Source: Ferdinandcohnia sp036965165 (GTDB lineage: Bacteria > Bacillota > Bacilli > Bacillales > Bacillaceae_L). Taken from it: DNA of 10,863 nucleotides. Below the pieces are notes generated by a model. The model was not told the DNA's origin, ran no database searches, and worked only from the letters and a program-made list of their open reading frames with translations. Numbering within the stretch: position 1 is the first letter of the stretch; each line of letters opens with the position of its first letter. Shown piece after piece: positions 8,187-10,863 of this stretch. A program made the position numbers and the translations under genes. The DNA lies in assembly GCF_036965165.1 (NCBI RefSeq), contig NZ_JBALOX010000132.1:1-10863 (forward strand), written 5' to 3'.

Positions 8187-8227
8187 GAGCCGCCCCAAAC
8201 ATTTGGGACGGCTCAATGAATTTTTTA
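8187..8227 (+). terminator. Terminator of corA, possibly bidirectional
   Basis: GAGCCG-C-CCCAAA pairs with TTTGGG-A-CGGCTC (8187-8214) with one C/A mismatch and a tight loop, followed by AATGAA and six T. It lies between two convergent genes. Read from the minus strand the same hairpin is followed by GCTGTATTTAAT, a poor U-tract, so its action on the GH3 transcript is less sure. Confidence 0.88.
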
Positions 8228-10444
8228 TTATTTATTTTTTTTCCCATTATTAGATTTCACTTTGTCGTACGAAAGTCCAAATCCATACTTGTATTCGACA
8301 CCTGCTTTTGTCTTATAAGTGAAATGTTTGTATTCTTCAGGTGCGAAGCTTGGAACATCCCCAACTTCTCGTTCTAACGCTTTTTCATCAGCTGGAATAG
8401 CAAATGGAAGTTTACCTACAGGGTTGAATTTTCCAGTAATTACATCAAATACCGCTTCTTGTTGTGTACCAAAAGTACCGATAAATGCTGCTGCTTTTGG
8501 TTCTAGCTTATTAATCAGCCATTGGTTTGTAAAGTTTACAGCTGTGATAGTTGGAACTGCTTTTTGGATTTCAACAATTCGATCTACGTCAGTTACTCCC
8601 GTTTCTGGACCAACTGAAATACGAGGATTATTATCCCAGTTCGATTGTGTTGGTTTCACATATACATAAGCATGTGTTGCTTTTTTAACACTATCAACTA
8701 ATTCGATATTCGGGTATTTTTCTTTAAGTGTTTTCTTTAAGTCCACTGTAAATCCAGCGGATTGTTTTATAGATTCCTCAATAACGTATTGTTCTGGATT
8801 AGCTTGACCTCTCGGTGCAGCAACTCCTACAAATCCTTCCACATAAAGCTTAACTTTTTCTAACTTTTCTTCTGTTAACGGTAATAGATTTTCACCCTTA
8901 ACTTTATCATTTCGCATTAGAACAACAGACTTTTGGTGTGCTTCATATGCTAATGCTCTGTGTTCTTCATCGTTTGCTAGAGCAATAGCTTCATTAGGAT
9001 TTACATATGGATCCTCAAATAAACCTAATGTCATCATTTCAGTTAGTGTATAAGTAATGGATTGATCAACTTTTGATTCATCTAATAGACCTTTTTGAAC
9101 TGCCTCAATGACTAACTCTGGCGTTGCACCACCTGAAATAATGTTAGTTCCTGCATTGATCGCTTTTGCAACTTTTTCTACTGCCGTTTTATCCATATAA
9201 CCCCATGCACTACCTGCAACAGCACCTGAGTCAGAGTTAATATATCCTTGGAAACCAAGACCTTCTCGTAAGTACTTGATAATTCCTTCATTTAAGGTCA
9301 TTCCAACTTCTTCAAATTGCTCATTTTCACTATATGGTGGCAACCCTTGATCAGCACTATCATTACTTGGATATGCATAATATGGCATTACAGATGCTAC
9401 ACCAGCTTCGATTGCTCGTTGGAACGGAGGAATGTGATACTTTTCCATGCTTCCTTCTGTTGGATATATATTAAAGCTACCGTTCTCAAAGTGAGGATCT
9501 TGTCCATCATCACGAGCTCCACCGCCAGGGAAGTGTTTAACTGTGATGGCTACACCATTTGAGTCAAGTTTTTCACCTTGGAATCCTTTCACGATTTCAT
9601 AGTTCATATCTCCAACTAATTTTGGATCTTCACCGAATGTCTCCTCAATTCTTGCCCAAAGTGGATCTGTTGCTACGTCAGCCATATATCCGTAAACCTT
9701 ACGTATACCAGCAGATCGCCATTCTTGGCGGGCAATATCTGCAAATTCACCAACAGCTTCTACATCCCTCGCTGCTGCTAATCCTAATGTTCCAGGCCAG
9801 AATGTATGTTGATCCTGAACGTTCGTAATATTTGTATAATCTGTAGATTGTGAGTTTCTAGGATTTGAAGTAATTACAACCGGAATCCCTAATTCCAGTC
9901 CTTCTGCTAATTGTTGCATTTGGTTATTATAATTGGCAATATCGCCTAAGTTTTGTGATAGACGGTAAATAACATGACGTAATTTTTTATCAGTTACAAT
10001 TTTACTATTTTCAGGTGTTACAAATTTCCCATCAGCAGGATCAGCTACTGGAGTGTGTGTATTGATATACAATAATCCAGCTTTTTGCTCAAGGCTCATC
10101 TTACTAACCAAATCAGCCACACGTTCTGAAACTGGCTTTCTCCAGTCTTCATAAACGTCTAAACTTCTACTGCCATTTGCATCTCTAAAATACTTGTCGC
10201 CAATTTCAAGAATTCTATCTTGAGTGGCTACCTCAATTTCTGGTTGACCGTCAGCTTTTGCAACTTTATAAGTTGTGATTGCTCCTCGACCAGTATACGG
10301 AGTAGCTTCCCCTTCTTCACCTGTGTACCCCTGCTCATCTGCAAACCCAATAGTCGGAGCTACAAGTGAGAGTGCAAGTGTACTTACTAACAGTTTTTTT
10401 CTTAGCTTTGAAGCTTTTCTGATTTGTTTTGATACGGATGCCAT
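8228..10444 (-). CDS. Secreted glycoside hydrolase family 3 protein (beta-glucosidase-like)
   Basis: With the start chosen here the protein has 738 residues. A basic N-terminus and hydrophobic core end at PTIGFA, giving a Sec signal peptide of about 35 residues, so the enzyme acts outside the cell. The (beta/alpha)8 domain contains RIEETFGEDPKLVG (265-278), KHFPGGG (303-309) followed by DDGQDPHF, and GYINSDSGAVAGSAWG with D405 as the expected nucleophile. A C-terminal GH3 sandwich domain includes GKLPFAIP and ends with YKYGFGLSY. The usual SDW context reads SDS, as I recall for a clade with KHFPGGG..DGxDPH. The exact sugar cannot be told: beta-glucoside or beta-xyloside exo-hydrolase is most likely. 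No surface anchor or S-layer repeat is visible, only a basic tail. The first ATG (10450) touches the Shine-Dalgarno sequence, so the second ATG (10444) was chosen. Upstream cre sites suggest glucose repression. Confidence 0.88.
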   Translation of the reverse strand: MASVSKQIRKASKLRKKLLVSTLALSLVAPTIGFADEQGYTGEEGEATPYTGRGAITTYKVAKADGQPEIEVATQDRILEIGDKYFRDANGSRSLDVYEDWRKPVSERVADLVSKMSLEQKAGLLYINTHTPVADPADGKFVTPENSKIVTDKKLRHVIYRLSQNLGDIANYNNQMQQLAEGLELGIPVVITSNPRNSQSTDYTNITNVQDQHTFWPGTLGLAAARDVEAVGEFADIARQEWRSAGIRKVYGYMADVATDPLWARIEETFGEDPKLVGDMNYEIVKGFQGEKLDSNGVAITVKHFPGGGARDDGQDPHFENGSFNIYPTEGSMEKYHIPPFQRAIEAGVASVMPYYAYPSNDSADQGLPPYSENEQFEEVGMTLNEGIIKYLREGLGFQGYINSDSGAVAGSAWGYMDKTAVEKVAKAINAGTNIISGGATPELVIEAVQKGLLDESKVDQSITYTLTEMMTLGLFEDPYVNPNEAIALANDEEHRALAYEAHQKSVVLMRNDKVKGENLLPLTEEKLEKVKLYVEGFVGVAAPRGQANPEQYVIEESIKQSAGFTVDLKKTLKEKYPNIELVDSVKKATHAYVYVKPTQSNWDNNPRISVGPETGVTDVDRIVEIQKAVPTITAVNFTNQWLINKLEPKAAAFIGTFGTQQEAVFDVITGKFNPVGKLPFAIPADEKALEREVGDVPSFAPEEYKHFTYKTKAGVEYKYGFGLSYDKVKSNNGKKNK

Positions 10445-10451
10445 TTTCATT

Positions 10452-10459
10452 CCTCCCTT
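10452..10459 (-). promoter_or_regulatory. Ribosome binding site deciding the GH3 start
   Basis: AAGGGAGG is a near-perfect Shine-Dalgarno sequence on the minus strand. It is one base from the ATG at 10450 but seven bases from the ATG at 10444. Only the second spacing is suitable, so the first two residues of the longer reading are probably not made. Confidence 0.8.
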
Positions 10460-10463
10460 TGAT

Positions 10464-10520
10464 NNNNNNNNNNNNNNNNNNNNNNNNNNNNNNNNNNNNN
10501 NNNNNNNNNNNNNNNNNNNN
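10464..10520. other. Assembly gap (57 N)
   Basis: A run of 57 undetermined bases lies just before the GH3 ribosome binding site. Its length may be an estimate. It hides the 5' leader and perhaps the promoter of the GH3 gene, so distances across it should not be trusted. Confidence 0.98.
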
Positions 10521-10622
10521 AATAAATACTAACGCCCCAGAAATTTTAGGGGAAAAGTATTAACTCTCAATTTCAAATTGCCGTTTAATAGAATTTGTTA
10601 AAAAAGAAGAAGCGTATATATT

Positions 10623-10636
10623 TGTTATCGTTTTCA
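10623..10636 (-). promoter_or_regulatory. cre site (CcpA catabolite repression) upstream of the GH3 gene
   Basis: TGAAAACGATAACA on the minus strand matches the recalled cre consensus TGWAANCGNTNWCA at every fixed position. It lies about 180 bases (including the N gap) upstream of the GH3 start codon. Carbon catabolite repression of a secreted sugar hydrolase is the expected biology in Bacillaceae. The promoter it acts on is not clear. Confidence 0.65.
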
Positions 10637-10649
10637 GAATGCGCTTACA
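10636..10649 (-). promoter_or_regulatory. Second, weaker cre-like site
   Basis: TGTAAGCGCATTCT has a perfect left half (TGTAAGCG) but misses the cre consensus at two right-half positions. It directly abuts the better site, sharing one base, with centres 13 bases apart. It may be a secondary contact or chance. Confidence 0.3.
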
Positions 10650-10863
10650 TATTAGTTGAAAAAATTTTAATTAGTTAGACTACTAAACAAATGAACTACT
10701 AATATACTACCATTTTAATATATGATTCATCATGAGGCTGAATTACTAATTTATAATGAGTAAATTGGTGGTGATTTATATCTAAAGAAATAGGAAAATA
10801 TAGTTCTTTAGACCAAAGATTTCCAAGGTACTTTTATATTTTTCATTTAAGCTGTCTGAAAAT

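Larger units (their letters stand above)
10521..10863. other. Gene-free AT-rich region upstream of the GH3 gene
   Basis: These 343 bases hold no convincing gene. They contain the two cre-like sites, an imperfect inverted repeat at 10535-10552 (CCCC..AAATTT..GGGG), and two copies of ACTACTAA at 10679-10686 and 10695-10702. There is also a plus-strand TATAAT at 10752-10757. A purine-rich GGTGGTG at 10767-10773 is followed by an open frame to the window edge, but that frame lacks a normal start codon. A minus-strand TAAAAT at 10664-10669 could be the GH3 -10 box, but its -35 is poor. Confidence 0.5.

Noticed and set aside
10275..10532. Plus-strand ORF that runs through the N gap
   Set aside because: It is antisense to the GH3 signal peptide region and owes part of its length to undetermined bases.
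10679..10702. Two ACTACTAA copies, 16 bases apart
   Set aside because: They are short, in strongly AT-rich DNA, and have no link to a recognised promoter. Chance is a sufficient explanation.

Overview
The window reads as low-GC chromosomal DNA of a Bacillus-like Firmicute (Bacillaceae). Strong purine-rich ribosome binding sites, short AT-rich spacers, U-tailed hairpin terminators, a YfiB/YfiC-type exporter pair, a CorA of Bacillus type and a CcpA-type cre motif all fit. It holds six protein genes. No RNA gene, insertion sequence, phage gene or CRISPR array was seen.

Layout: positions 32-2014 (minus) encode a one-piece sigma factor, zinc anti-sigma and membrane sensor protein. Positions 2119-5638 (minus) hold two overlapping genes for the halves of a heterodimeric ABC exporter (yfiB then yfiC), closed by a clear terminator. 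Positions 5740-7092 (minus) encode a drug/proton antiporter of the DHA2 type, with its own terminator and a perfect palindrome over its presumed transcription start. Positions 7207-8157 (plus) encode a CorA magnesium channel, ending in a strong hairpin shared with the convergent gene. Positions 8228-10444 (minus) encode a secreted glycoside hydrolase family 3 enzyme. Its upstream region is broken by a 57-base run of N and carries a very good cre site. The last 343 bases hold no convincing gene.

How they may work together: the ABC pair and the DHA2 antiporter are both exporters of the drug-efflux type and lie next to each other, but each has its own transcription signals, so a joint role is only inference. 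The fused sigma protein senses something outside the membrane, and it may control neighbouring genes, but nothing in the sequence proves its targets. CorA is housekeeping. The GH3 enzyme appears to be a sugar-repressed scavenging enzyme.

The most unusual item is the fused, membrane-tethered sigma/anti-sigma protein, whose two sigma domains are joined with almost no linker. The rest is ordinary chromosome with some neat regulatory detail.
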